From Agapetus fuscipes (Eukaryota > Arthropoda > Insecta > Trichoptera > Glossosomatidae), in NCBI GenBank assembly GCA_951799405.1, contig OX637339.1:8246001-8310000 (forward strand): a stretch of 64,000 nt of DNA. The letters are read 5' to 3'. A model generated the notes under the pieces. The model was not told the DNA's origin. It did no database searches and saw nothing but the letters and a program-made list of their open reading frames with translations. A program made the position numbers and the translations under genes. Shown piece after piece: positions 33,172-44,121 of this stretch. Positions within the stretch are counted from its first letter, which is position 1. The number at the start of each line of letters is the position of its first letter.

Positions 33172-33405
33172 AATTCCTTGACTTATAGGTTGGTATGAGT
33201 CTGACTACCCATACTGTAAAAAATGGTTCACTTAGCCAATGTCGCCCCTGTGTCAGGGAAGGTCAGTAAAAGTTGCAGGGCTTATGTTCAAAGAATTTTA
33301 ATTTGTAATTACACATTCAGCATTCGAACTTACACGTGTTTGTGGGAATGCATTTAATATGAATCTCAAATGTTATATACCTTTGCAACTTAGACTAGAT
33401 TAATT
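33172..33405 (+). mobile_element. Ret-A retroposon copy
   Basis: Plus orientation, near complete; about 20 bp are missing after 'TTATGTTC'. Confidence 0.8.
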
Positions 33406-33949
33406 ATTTAAAAAATTTAAATGGGTAAAACATAGTTTTGATTCACTTATTTAGACTAGACTAGATTATATGATTAGAGACTGCTTCTCCCAAAACTAGC
33501 TGTTTTTTCACAGTTTATAAATATTTTTATTATTGGTTACTTAGGATTCTAGTCACATACAGGCGTTTGCCCGCCCGCAGACGTTTGCCCGCCAATTTTT
33601 TTTGCTGAGTTCACGCGGTCGAATACAAAAGCCCCTAATTATCGTGAACGCATTTTTTATTTACTTTAGATGACGTCACTTAGTCAAGGGATATTTCAAC
33701 TGTGCCGTGTCTATTCAAGTGAAGAATCAATTACCTCACCCTTTTGTTTATAAAAAAAATGCATTGTTCAGTCTGGAAGTTCTTCGATCGATGGAAAAGG
33801 AAATAGTAAGACAGGATAATGGCGTCATTTATTCGCATCACTGTACTCAATAATTCAAGCAATTATTTCTTGCAGAAACGACTTTTACAATTTACCTAGT
33901 TACGATTAAAACGCAAAATCCTATCATAGAAGCTTACTATCAGTCCTGG
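33406..33949. other. Unassigned
   Basis: AT-rich. Direct repetition of GTTTGCCCGCC near 33565-33595; TGACGTCA at 33671-33678. Confidence 0.35.
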
Positions 33950-34130
33950 AAGATAGATTACCATATCACTGTGTTCCCATCTCAATTTAATCCTGTTTAA
34001 TTCAAAACCAATATCAATCACCACTTCGTTTCAGTGTCTCAAAACAACGGCAGCACAACACAACAATACGCAGCTAACAGCCCTGCTACAAAAGGTCAAG
34101 ATATCAACGGCCACATCACCAACACATAAA
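33950..34130 (+). pseudogene. LINE-V C-terminal remnant
   Basis: Reads ITVFPSQFNPV, then FKTNINHHFVSVSQ, matching VFPSQFNLTLCKSNINRHFL at 53500-53735; followed by the shared 3' 'CGGCCACATCACCAACAC'. Tail X itself is absent here. Confidence 0.6.
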
Positions 34131-34884
34131 ATGTAAAAATTACATCTAAAATAAATAAGGAAAATAATGGAAAATCTTAAATAGATAGAAGATGAAGAAG
34201 CTATAAAAAAGTAAAAATGTACATGCATCGAAATAAAAGGAAAGACATTTATGAGAAGGTTTAAAAAGTTAAAGAAAAACACAGAGTTTTATTCTCACGG
34301 ATTGAGCATTTCTTTTACATTAAGTACATTAAGTACTTACATTAAGTAATTGACTTGCTTACGTGATTTTTAAGAGGACACTGTTAGCTCTTAAAAGTTA
34401 AAAGTCATTTATGCATTGAAAATAACACAATGTTATCCACGAGAAAAAATCTAAATTAATTGCAAGCCTTTTACTTCTTGCTCAGTTTTGCCATATGCCC
34501 AACTCTCATCTCTGGTCTCTGGTTGCTGCGAGCAGAGATTTTTTCACTATCTTTTCAGAATTCTCTTACCATAGCACTTTTAAGATATATGCTGTACAAT
34601 GCGTAGGTCTTAAATAATTAATAACCTTCCATTTTGCAACATTTACTCCTCAAATGGATTCCAATGATGATAAATGGGCACTCCCGGCTTCCATTCTGTG
34701 TTTCTACCATCCTGCCCTCGGTATTGTATCTCTGGTATAAGAAATACGAGTGTGGGATGTTGTATTGTATCTCTAACAATAATGACAATCTATCAAAACG
34801 CATTCCCCCATTGATGGATTGTGATGAACGGTTCAAGACTTGTTAAGGAGTGAATGAGGTCGAAGACCTGCAGGTTATGGAAAT

Positions 34885-35465
34885 TAACAAGCAAAGAAGG
34901 CCCTTTCGATAAACTCTACAGTATCCATCTACGTACTGTGTTTTGGGAAGCTATAAACACTTTCATGGTTTTATTAAACTCTTGTGTTCTGTCATTTATG
35001 CTTTATCCTCACTTAGGTCACCCTTAATGTTTGTTTGTGTTATCTCCAACAGAGCTAATTTCACATGAGCGATGTTTGTATGTGTACTGGACCAATGTGT
35101 CTTATGAATGCTGAAAATTTATTTTGAAAATAGTTAAAACAGCTCTTACATTATCGTGTATCACTTTTTTTTCTTAGTTAGATTGTGTAGAATGTGATTC
35201 TCAAGACGATTCCATTTAAAAGTCATCTTTGAATCAAATAGTAGATAAACCTAACAAGCACTGCGGGAACTTAATAGTGTCATGGTAGAAAATTTTGGGA
35301 AATTAGCACCAAGATAATACTTTTTAGGAGTGAACAACTAAACGAGGCCCTTTGGATAAACTTTATTGGAGTCTATAATATTCATCAACTGAACGGTGTT
35401 AGGAAGCTCTAAGACAGTTTCATGATTTGGACAAACCTGTGTGTTCTGACATTTAAGGTTCATAG
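34885..35465 (+). mobile_element. MITE-E between two copies of a ~110-bp direct repeat
   Basis: 35015-35275 is MITE-E ('CACATGAGCGATGTTTGTATG' like block, 'AAGTCATCTTTGAATCAAAT', 'CAAGCACTG' end). On either side, 34890-34990 and 35345-35460 are diverged direct copies sharing 'CCCTTTCGATAAACT/CCCTTTGGATAAACT', 'GGAAGCT' and 'TTGTGTTCTGTCATTTA'-like blocks. Confidence 0.55.
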
Positions 35466-35589
35466 AGCCATGTCTAAGCTGTAGAATGTCTGTATGTGAG
35501 TAACAGCACCAATATAAAGCTTGTCTGATACAGTCTGAGGTCTGATCCACTTTATTTATCCCTTTCTACTTCTTCTCCTTCTTGAGCCT

Positions 35590-36063
35590 TTTCAGTGAAG
35601 ATTGGCGATCATCATAGCAATTTGGACTTTCTGTGACTCTTACTGTGGCACAACAGAAGAATCTCGTGTTTCTCCCAAACCACTGTCTCAGGTTCTTCAA
35701 CCAAATGTTTTTTCTTCAACCTGGAACTCGACTTCTCTCAATTCTTTCCTCCATGATGAGATGCAGGAGCGAGTAATTCTCATTTCTCATTATGTGGCCA
35801 AAATAAATCAGTTGTTGCCTTGCGATGGACATCAGCAGTTTGGTTTGGGTATTCATTCGGGTAAGAACCTCGGCATTTGTGACTCGATCCATCCAGGAAA
35901 CCTTCAAAATCCGACGGTAGACCCACACTTCAATGGCAGTGATTCTATTCTCGAGGCACTGTGTAAGTGTCCACTCTTCCATGCCATAGAGTACAATAGG
36001 AAAGATGTAGCATCTCACCATACACAGACGTAGTTTAAATTTTAGGTTTCTGTTAGTTGGCAT
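35590..36063 (-). pseudogene. RTE-like LINE reverse-transcriptase C-terminus
   Basis: 115 open residues on the minus strand: LRLCMVRCYIFPIVLYGMEEW, then LTQCLENRITAIEVWVYRRI, LKVSWMDRVTNAEVLTRM, LLMSIARQQLIYFGHIMRNE. This is the region directly after the RT palm in a widespread insect LINE group (LYGxExWTL, EMWxYRRxLxISWxDxVTNxEVL). The palm with the FADD box is missing. Downstream, 35590-35715 is degenerate. Confidence 0.75.
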
Positions 36064-36129
36064 TTTCTTTCCAAAGTAGGCACACTTTGTAAGAATTACT
36101 GGTAAACTATAATTACAGTTGGATTAATT

Positions 36130-36300
36130 TTATTGGCAACTAGCAGTACCCGGCGTGTTTCACTACGCCATTTGGGCATGTGGTATCAATTTTTTTCTAC
36201 AGATAAAAGAGGAAACAACAGGATCAAAAAAAAAAGTGTGCTAATCGGAATCAAGCTTCACACAATTTATCTCTAGGTTAATCTTCACGTTTTCTAAAAA
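36130..36300 (+). mobile_element. Fragment of a widespread insect repeat
   Basis: 'AACTAGCAGTACCCGGCGTG' and 'CACTACGCCATTTGGGCATG' resemble the 5' part of repeats whose 3' part has 'CAAAATCGGATGAGCGG' and (CATA)n, as at 38500-38700. Class unknown. Confidence 0.4.
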
Positions 36301-36404
36301 AAAAGGTCTAGGTACAACTGTTAAGCAGCAGAGCCAAGCATAGGGAAAATCGATTGCGGTGCTCCATTTATATTTAAGATAAAAAAATCGGCTATGTAAC
36401 GTCA

Positions 36405-36652
36405 CTCATCTAATCTATTCTAAGTTGCATGGATATAATTGTTACATTTGGAATTCACATTAAGTGCATGCCCACAAGCAGACACGTATAAGTTCACACT
36501 TGCACATTCTGCGTGTGAACCTACAACATAAAAACCCAAATCTCAAATGAACATACACCCTGCAACTCTTTGCTGACCTTCCCTGAAACAGGGGTGACAT
36601 TGGCAGAGTGAACCATTTTCTATTTATAGTTGGTCAGATGCATATTGACCTA
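36405..36652 (-). mobile_element. Ret-A retroposon copy
   Basis: Full length, minus orientation, from 'CTAATCTATTCTAAGTTGC' tail to the 'TTGACCTATACAAG' end. Confidence 0.8.
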
Positions 36653-37410
36653 TACAAGAAAAGAATATAAACAATAAATTAAATTTTATAATCATACAAT
36701 TAAAGAACTAATCTATAAAATTCACTATACTCTTTGAGCAAAGTGAAGAAATAAATGTATTCCAAACAATCAGGAATATTTTTCAATGTAACCGCACTGT
36801 GAAACGTATGCAGTTGGGGAAAATGCTTCATACAATATGATGCACTTAAGTGTTTTTTCAACTATCTCCATAAAAGTGTTTAATTTATGTTAAATTTTCG
36901 ACTCCCTGTCCTGTCTTTATCCCGGCCAAGTGAATTCACATTTTTTCCCCACATTTAAAATGTGCTCTATCCATTATTTCAATAAGTGAAAGTTTTAGGT
37001 AGTGCACACGGAACATTTTCTATTGACAACAAAATTGTAAGTCGCACGGCCGGGTTAGGTAAAAGGCAAACATTTTGTTTATCTTGGTTGCTTTGGACCA
37101 TGGTCACATAGAAGAAAGACGTTTAACCGCCGAGAAAAAAACGATCTTTAAATTTGTGGTGAGTATATAATTTTACAGAAATGCGTTTTTTGAAAAAACA
37201 ACTATATTATGTATATTTTAATTAAAAGTATGTTTCAATAAAAGGTTTTAATAATAATAATATATTTCAATAAGGTCTTCTAGTTGTGACCTACGAACTT
37301 TCGTTTATCGTATTTTTTATAAGTGCGGGATATAAAAGCTTTCTTACATTTCTAAAATTCAACTTGGAATACTTGAATAACATTTTTTAATTTGGAACTT
37401 TTGTCTAGGC
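36653..37410. other. Unassigned
   Basis: AT-rich; 37000-37140 is GC-richer, with 'GGACCATGGTCACATAG' and 'GTCGCACGGCCGGGTTAGG', and has no repeat match. Confidence 0.35.
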
Positions 37411-37961
37411 CAGGGGTCGGCAACCTTTTGAGTCGGAAGAGCCAAAAATTACAATTTACAAATTTCAAAGTTTTTCCTTGACATAGGTTGGTATGAGGCT
37501 GACCACCCATACTGTAAAAAATGGTTCACTTTGCCAATGTCGCCCCTGTTTCAGGGAAGGTCGGCAAGAGTTGCAGGGCTTATGTTCATTTAAGATTGGG
37601 TTTTTATATTGTAGTTCCACATGCGGTATGTGTGAGCGCGAAATTATGCGTGTCTGCTTATGGGAATGCATTTGATGTGAATCTCAAATGATACATATCT
37701 TATTTTGGATTTGGATTTGTAAAGAGCCACAAATGTTTTTTTGCCAACAATAAATAGCGTCGATGGGGCGGGGGGAGGGTGGGGGGTGAAAAGCGAGTAC
37801 AAGTAGCGGAGAGATCATTAATCGATTCAGAACGATTTAGTTTTTTTCGATCAGAAGTATAATTCTGTGTTTTTTTTATATTTGCGTATGAAGCTAAAGA
37901 GCCGTAACTTCACACCCAAAGAGCCGCATGTGGCTGGTGAGCCGCAGGTTGCTTACCCCTA
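37411..37961 (+). mobile_element. hAT-type non-autonomous element ('CAGGGGTCGGCAACC' family) with a nested Ret-A
   Basis: Left end CAGGGGTCGGCAACCTTTTG and right end 'GCAGGTTGCTTACCCCTA' are inverted repeats typical of the hAT elements that carry 'AAGAGCC' motifs (seen at 37438, 37721, 37900 and 37918). A Ret-A copy at 37477-37705 interrupts it. No 8-bp target duplication is preserved. Confidence 0.7.
37477..37705 (+). mobile_element. Ret-A copy nested in the hAT element
   Basis: Complete, plus orientation, very close to the family consensus, so comparatively young. Confidence 0.85.
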
Positions 37962-37997
37962 ACCAAACCGATATCCATCCACCATATTTGTAAAAAG

Positions 37998-38563
37998 TCC
38001 GGTCTATAGCTTAGTTGGTAGAGTAACTGCATTCCATGCCGAGATCTCGAGTTAGAATCCCACTGAAGTTGTCAGAAATTATTTCTCGTTTCAGTGTTTA
38101 TTTCTAACCCAAAATAAAATACCGGCAAGGCTTACTCAGCCTTCATAAGAAATGAGTGTCAAGCCACTCAGGAGCTGAATAACATCCATTTCAAGTTGGC
38201 GTAAAGTAAAAGTTACTGGGTTGTTCATTTTAGATTTGGATTTTAAATTATGAGTAGGTACACATGCAGCATTTGTAAGCGTGAACTTACATGTGTCTAC
38301 TTGTGAGCATGCATTTTATATGAATCTTTAATGTAAATGTATATTTGCAACTAAGATTATGTATTGTAGTTGAATATAATGGTCTTCTTCTATTGGGTGG
38401 TTTCAAAATTTACCGACCTCGTTGCTGAAATATTGAGAATTGAGAACCATTGTTTATTTGATCACCATCAAACTTCACAGGATTCATTCTAAAAATATGT
38501 TACATGTTTCCTGAAAATTTTGTCAAAATCGGATGAGCGGTTTATGAGTCTATAGGGAACATG

Positions 38564-38595
<32 letters not shown>

Positions 38596-38705
38596 CATAC
38601 ATACATACATACATACATACATACATACATACATACATACATACATACATACATACATACATACATACATACACACATCCTTCTTTATAGATATAGATAG
38701 ATAGA
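37998..38705 (+). mobile_element. Duplicated unit 1: SINE-T1/Ret-A chimera plus (CATA)n repeat
   Basis: SINE-T1 head (TATAGCTTAGTTGGTAGAG; B box GAGTTAGAATCCC), body to 'AGTTGGCGTAA', then directly Ret-A from 'AAAAGTTACTGGG' to its 3' end (about 38370), then a different repeat ending 'AAAATCGGATGAGCGGTTTA', (CATA)n and 'CCTTCTTTATAGATATAGAT'. Confidence 0.8.
38565..38672. repeat. (CATA)n microsatellite
   Basis: About 26 CATA units with a few substitutions. The same microsatellite in unit 2 (39240-39276) is much shorter. Open frames over it, repeating M-Y-V-C, are artefacts. Confidence 0.9.
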
Positions 38706-39305
38706 TTGCATTCCATGCCGAGATCTCGAGTTAGAATCCCACCGAAGTTGTCAGAAATTATTTCCCGTTTCAGTGTTCATTTTAAACCCAAAATAAAATA
38801 CCGGCAAGGCTTACTCAGCCTTCATAAGAAATGAGTGTCAAGCCACTCAGGAGCTGAATAACATCCATTTCAAGTTGGCGTAAAGTAAAAGTTACTGGGT
38901 TGTTCATTTTAGATTTGGATTTTAAATTATGAGTGGGTACACATGCATCATTTGTAAGCGTGAACTTACATGTGTCTACTTGTGAGCATGCATTTTATAT
39001 GAATCTTTAATGTAAATGTATATTTGCAACTAAGATTATGTATTGTAGTTGAATATAATGGTCTTCTTCTATTGGGTGGTTTCAAAATTTACCGACCTCG
39101 TTGCTGAAATAACGAGAATTGAGAACCACTGTTTATTTGATCACCATCAAACTTCACAGGATTCGTTCTAAGAATATGTTACATGTTTCCTGAAAATTTC
39201 GTCAAAATCGGATGAGCGGTTTATGAGTCTATAGGGGACATACATACATACATACATACATACATACATACATACATCCTTCTTTATAGTTATAGATAGA
39301 TAGAT
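38706..39305 (+). mobile_element. Duplicated unit 2
   Basis: Repeats unit 1 from 'GCATTCCATGCCGAGATCTC' (38029 and 38707; offset 678 bp) to the 'AGATAGATAGAT' end with only scattered differences plus a shorter (CATA)n. It lacks the A-box part of the T1 head. Confidence 0.85.
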
Positions 39306-39584
39306 AGATTACAATAATGCGGATATATAAACTATATCGTAATAACAATTCAATTAATATTATTATTATATAATAAATAATATTAATCCAGGTATTTAAA
39401 TATAGGAAGAAAACGAAAGAAGAGGTTAGCAAACGAGAAGTAGAAATAAAAATACACAATTATATTATACGCAGAGTTATAAAGCATCTTAGTCACAAAT
39501 TTAAATGGATAAAAATGACAATAAAGCTGCTCAAAAGACGATTTTGTAAAATTTACATACCGCAACCGCAACTAAGCTACACAT
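39306..39584. other. AT-rich spacer
   Basis: Nothing recognised. Confidence 0.4.
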
Positions 39585-39775
39585 ATAGGGTAACTTCTTG
39601 CCGCGTTATCGACAAAGCGTTTCGTATGTGGCATGTGGAACCTATTTATTTTTACAGGTAAAGGGACCAGCCTTCCGCTAATCACTTCAATTGAAGTGGG
39701 GGTTTATAGGGGGGTAGTGGGGCTCACAGCTCCCGTGGGGCCTTTTACTCATTTCTTGTAAAGGTTAATTACATT
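39585..39775 (-). mobile_element. SINE-T1 3' two thirds
   Basis: Minus orientation: 'CGCAACTAAGCTACACATAT' end (about 39570), then the middle including 'CTTCAATTGAAGTGGGGG'; head missing. Confidence 0.75.
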
Positions 39776-40139
39776 TAATAATAATATAAAACAAACAATC
39801 TGTAAAAAAAAAATGAATTGCTTTGTATTCCTCCGTATTCAAAATCCTACAAACACTTACCTAAGCGTACCAGAAGCGCTATTCTGCTCAATTCCTTACA
39901 ACCTTAAGGCGACGAGATAGCGATTTGTGTCCAAAAATAAAGTGTACTTACTAACATTTTTTTAATTATGGAGTTCTTTCGCAAGCGCTAGCCAGCTCAG
40001 ACTTGTATTGATATCCAAATTGTAAGGAATTTAGCAGAAAAGCGCTTCAGGTTAGCAAGCCAAGACTAAATCAGTTAAAGATAACTCAAAAAACCAGATA
40101 TCTGATATCGTATGCTATACAAATGTTAGTGGCTAATTT

Positions 40140-40400
40140 GGCTCGGTGGTATTCGAACCGGTAACGTTTACCCGCCGTGCCAAATCGCTAGCCGACCATC
40201 CAATTACAATCGGTGCCGCGTTTGTAATTGCAGGACGCGGGTTCGATTCGCGATGCCAATATATTGCAGGGAGAGTCAGTACATGCAGGGTATTATCTCA
40301 CAAGATTGAATTGTTTGGTTTTACAATTAAAACGGATGCATTAATAATAATAATATTAGGACGTTTTTTTGGTGAGCACTGTTTTTGTGTGAATCACAAA
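40140..40400. mobile_element. tRNA-like SINE remnants and a T2-Y tail
   Basis: Minus-strand B box GGTTCGAATACC at 40147-40158 and plus-strand B box GGGTTCGATTCGC near 40238 belong to two unidentified tRNA-like heads facing each other. 40340-40400 is a SINE-T2-Y tail in minus orientation ('TTTGGTGAGCACTGTTTTTG'). Confidence 0.5.
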
Positions 40401-40552
40401 AAATCTGGCTTTATCTGTAATGCTGGCGGTTAAGCTTAAGGCTTTCAAATTTGTAATTCTCATTTTTTATAGAAAAAATGTTATATGGATTTTCATTTTA
40501 TTGTTTAGTGATTGCTTGTTTTATATACTGCACTGTAATTAATTGTTTGTAT

Positions 40553-40806
40553 TCCTTGACTTGCAGGTATGGGATGAGGCTGACCAGTGACCACCCATAC
40601 GGTGAAAAATGGTTCACTTTGCCGATGTCACCCCTGTTTCAGAGAAGGTCGGCAAGAGTTGCAGGGCTTATGTTCATTTGAGATTGGGTTTTTATATTGT
40701 AGGTCTACAAGCGGCATGTGTTAGCGTGAACTTATACATGCCTGCTTGTGGGAATGCTTTTAATATGAATCTTAAATGATATATTATATCTTTGCAGCTT
40801 AGATTA
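40553..40806 (+). mobile_element. Ret-A retroposon copy
   Basis: Complete, plus orientation, with a 7-bp local duplication (GTGACCA) near the 5' end. Confidence 0.85.
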
Positions 40807-41954
40807 AGACTTTTATATTAGATCCACTGAAATTTAAAAGGCTTAGCTGCCAGAATTGCAGATCAACCGCCATTTATTTCGGCGCTTGCATCCTTTTCTT
40901 CTATTTATCCAGAAAGTATTCCATCCAGGCTGTGTGACGTCACAGCTTTTGTCCGTGTTAAATGTTCGATTCTCATTCTAGACAATTACACCGTCCAATA
41001 TTTTATTTATTTCAATCGGAAGTTTTTTGGTAGGTATGCATAAATTTGAATTTCGAGATTCATAGACTACAGACAGGTCGAATTGAATATTTTATAGTTG
41101 GTAGTAAACATGGACTCCCACATGTCTTGTCTATGGCCTATGGTTCTACAATATGTTGGTATATATTTTTGTCTATGAATTGTGTAACTCCATATGTTCC
41201 AAATTAACATAAATGGCCGCCATCAATAATTTTATTTTCACATTTATCAGTTGGCCACAATGATATTTTATCAAATAAATATTTTAGTATTGGTATAATG
41301 TATCCATCAGATAGGTATTCTAAATTTGATTTTGGAACGGAATCTCTCACACACCAATAAAATATACCTAATCAATTTATTTATTCGAATTTCAAATGGA
41401 CCAAAGATATCCATTTTACAATACCAGCTGGCTACAGGGTGAATACGATTTTATTTAAATTTCGACTGTAAAGTATTGGTAATTCTTTTTGACATGTGTT
41501 CTTAAATTCAATGAAAAAATAATGAGGTCCGCACAAAAATTAAAGTAGATAAATTTGTGACGTCAATAGTGACCACATCCTGAAATGTAGGTATTAAAAA
41601 AATAAGGCTAGAAAGGGCTCTATTTTATTTTGTTCGTAATATTGTACCTAATTATTTTTACAAACTAACCATACTTGTGGAATAGTCAGATATTTTCTGC
41701 ACGTTTTATCCAACATCTTTGGGAGACATCCTTGCCATACGAAACAAAAGAATGATAAAAATGTATTAAAAAGTTTGTTTAAAAGTTACAACAGTCACAC
41801 TACATGCGTAGTTTAGTTTCGTTGCTGCCACCTGAACATCATTCGTCCATCAAGCTGTAGGTAAAGCAATTCTTTTGACAGCTCTTATTAACTACTTTTT
41901 CCAGTAAATAATCGGTCATCTTTTTATCCATATTTCTTCCGATCTATAATCTTT
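40807..41954. other. Mostly unassigned
   Basis: 40850-40890 resembles a LINE-M 3' end ('GCAGATCAACCGCCATTTA'). TGACGTCA at 40935-40942 and 41558-41565. The rest is AT-rich. Confidence 0.35.
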
Positions 41955-42192
41955 AATATAAGTTGCAAGGATATATTCATTTAAAGTTCTCAAATGCATG
42001 CCCACAAACAAACACGTGTCGTTCGCGCTTACAAATGCTGATTTTGTACTTACAAATAAAATCCAAACCTCAAATGAACATAAGCCCTACAACTTTTGCC
42101 GACCTTCCCTGACAGAGAGGTGACATTGGCTAAGTGAACCATTTTTTACAGTATGGGTGATCAGCCTCATACCAATCTATAAGTCAAGGAAT
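41955..42192 (-). mobile_element. Ret-A retroposon copy
   Basis: Complete, minus orientation, ending in 'TATAAGTCAAGGAATAC'. Confidence 0.8.
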
Positions 42193-42830
42193 ACAAGTAA
42201 TTAATTACATCCTGTTATACAAACAAGCTAACACTAAAAAATCTACAAAACATCCATAAAAATGAAAATTGATTCTTGGCCTTAGCCGATCTCTTACTAC
42301 AATGTTCTTAGTACTGCCATTTCCATTTCAAATTGCTCAAACTTACTTATTCAACATTTTATTTGTTTTTTTGAGAAAAAAATAAGGTAGGTACCATTTC
42401 TTTCTAAATAGCCTGTGAATATGTATGGTATTTCTAATTCGTACACAAATAGTCAAATACCTGCCTCACTATCAGACGCTATGAATAATTCCCCAGTTTG
42501 AATATCGAACAAGCCGTAGGTATTCCAAAAATCAAAAACAGAACACAAAAATAATAGATCACACACGTCATGTACCTATCAATAACCATTGGCGTATTTA
42601 TAATGTACAAATAAAAATAAAAAGCTTTAAGGTTGATTTAAATATCTTACTTGTTGATTTAATAAATGGATAGTTTTCTATATTAATATCATCATTCTTG
42701 CAGATATGACATAATATATGAAAAAAATATCTACATGATTATTTATTTTAAGCACATTGTGAAAGATTTAATAAGAATTCATCTTATTGGAAAGGAGTAG
42801 GATCCTAATTTTTATCAAGACTAAGTTAAC
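42193..42830. other. AT-rich, nothing assigned
   Basis: No gene or repeat recognised. Confidence 0.35.
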
Positions 42831-42838
42831 CTTAGCGG

Positions 42839-43054
42839 CAGAGGCGTGCATCCCATACAGGCACATGCGCCTAATGGTAGGCAATATATGGAAAAAAAAC
42901 CATTTAAGCATGAAATTTAGGTATAAAATTCAAAATTTAAGTTCGATTGGAGCCATTGTTAGCCCTTCAGTCAACTTCAAATGAGGTATTTTAAAGCATT
43001 GGGAGAAAATACTAATTCTGAAGTGTATTTGCATATACCCTATACACACGCCTG
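42839..43054 (+). mobile_element. hAT-type MITE, 216 bp, copy 1
   Basis: Ends CAGAGGCGTGCAT... and ...CACACGCCTG are imperfect inverted repeats. Exact 8-bp direct repeats CTTAGCGG flank it (42831-42838 and 43055-43062), the target duplication size of hAT transposases. An inverted copy with its own duplication lies at 59599-59815. No coding capacity. Confidence 0.85.
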
Positions 43055-43127
43055 CTTAGCGGTTGGTAAACAAAGTGAATATGAGGAAATATCTGAAGCA
43101 GAAAATTATGTTTTCTACCTTCTATGA

Positions 43128-43186
43128 TTGGAATCGAACACAGACCGTTTGTTTTGAAAGCGGTCGCCGAATCATAGAGCGATAGA
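43128..43186 (-). mobile_element. tRNA-like SINE head fragment
   Basis: The minus strand has GTGTTCGATTCC (B box) preceded by a T-arm-like GGTCT and followed by AATCATAGA that can pair with CTATGATT upstream. No D arm, so a SINE relic and not a tRNA gene. Confidence 0.45.
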
Positions 43187-43439
43187 TAGGGCTGTCGCGC
43201 GCCATGTTATATTTATTCTTTACCAAAGGGTTGATAGAAAAATGTGCGAAACGTTTTTAGTTGTACAATGTTCCGTCACCGTCAAGATATTTTAAAGAAA
43301 ATGAAAAACAAAGCAAAATATGGAAATAATGCTTTGCAAATGCGTAGAAAAAATCCTGGATGCGTCCATGTCGCCGGTGTGGTGATCCAGTCAATGGTAA
43401 TTTCTCTCTGGCGCGCGTTCCAAGTTTGAAAATTTGAAA

Positions 43440-43550
43440 ATGTTCCTCGGCGCGCGCGCGATTTGAAAAATGTGTAATGGCGGCGTGCGCCTGCGCGGAG
43501 CGGCCTCAGTCAGCCGGTGCCTATGGGACGCGGAGCACGCAACAGTCTGT
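43440..43550 (+). promoter_or_regulatory. CpG-rich core promoter of the bowl-like gene
   Basis: A sharp CpG-rich island (GGCGCGCGCGCG, GGCGGCGTGCGCCTGCGCGG) in AT-rich DNA about 600 bp upstream of the coding start. An arthropod initiator TCAGTC lies at 43506-43511; with A at 43508 as +1, the DPE position +28 to +32 reads GCACG (4 of 5 to RGWYV). No TATA box. The placement is inferred from motifs; other start sites are possible. Confidence 0.5.
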
Positions 43551-43588
43551 GCAGTGAAAATACTACGACAGCTTACGAACTACAATAA
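43523..43588 (+). other. Upstream ORF in the bowl-like leader
   Basis: ATG at 43523 followed by 20 more codons and TAA, starting about 15 nt after the proposed initiator. Would be the first AUG of the leader. Whether it is translated is unknown; a second short frame begins at about 43476 if transcription starts further upstream. Confidence 0.4.
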
Positions 43589-44121
43589 TCATTATTACTA
43601 CTATATTCGCCATTACGAAATGTGCAATAATTAATTCAAGTGAGACATTAATGAAAACAAATAAAACGTATCGGTTTCTGAACTCTCATATAAGTGAATT
43701 CAAGTTTATAAACTTAATTAATATAAAGTGTGCTTTTTCAAAACATTTTCAAAATAACTTGAAATAATAAAATAAACGTTTGGTGATTTGAATTTGCGAA
43801 TTTTCTTTATTATTATTCACTATATAATAATTATGCAATATATAAGTTAAATTAAATATAACTTTAAATGTAGTTTTTGGCAATAAGACAGACTTGAAGA
43901 ATTCAAACGGTGTGCCTTACGAATTGTTGTGATAAATTTAAATTTATGAAACAAATGAAAACATTTTTATTGAAGTTAAAAAGTGAATTTACTGCTTAAC
44001 CCTGTGAAGCCATAAATAAGGTAGAAGAGACCGTATTTACCCAGGCGGTTATCCGAACACTCAATCCCCAGTTTTAGGGTGTTAAATCACGTTGTTTGGT
44101 GGCCGCTTTATTGATATTTAT

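Noticed and set aside
38565..38672. CRISPR-like array
   Set aside because: Simple 4-bp repeats without spacers in a eukaryotic genome.
38489..38716. Open frame with repeated M-Y-V-C
   Set aside because: Pure translation of the (CATA)n microsatellite.
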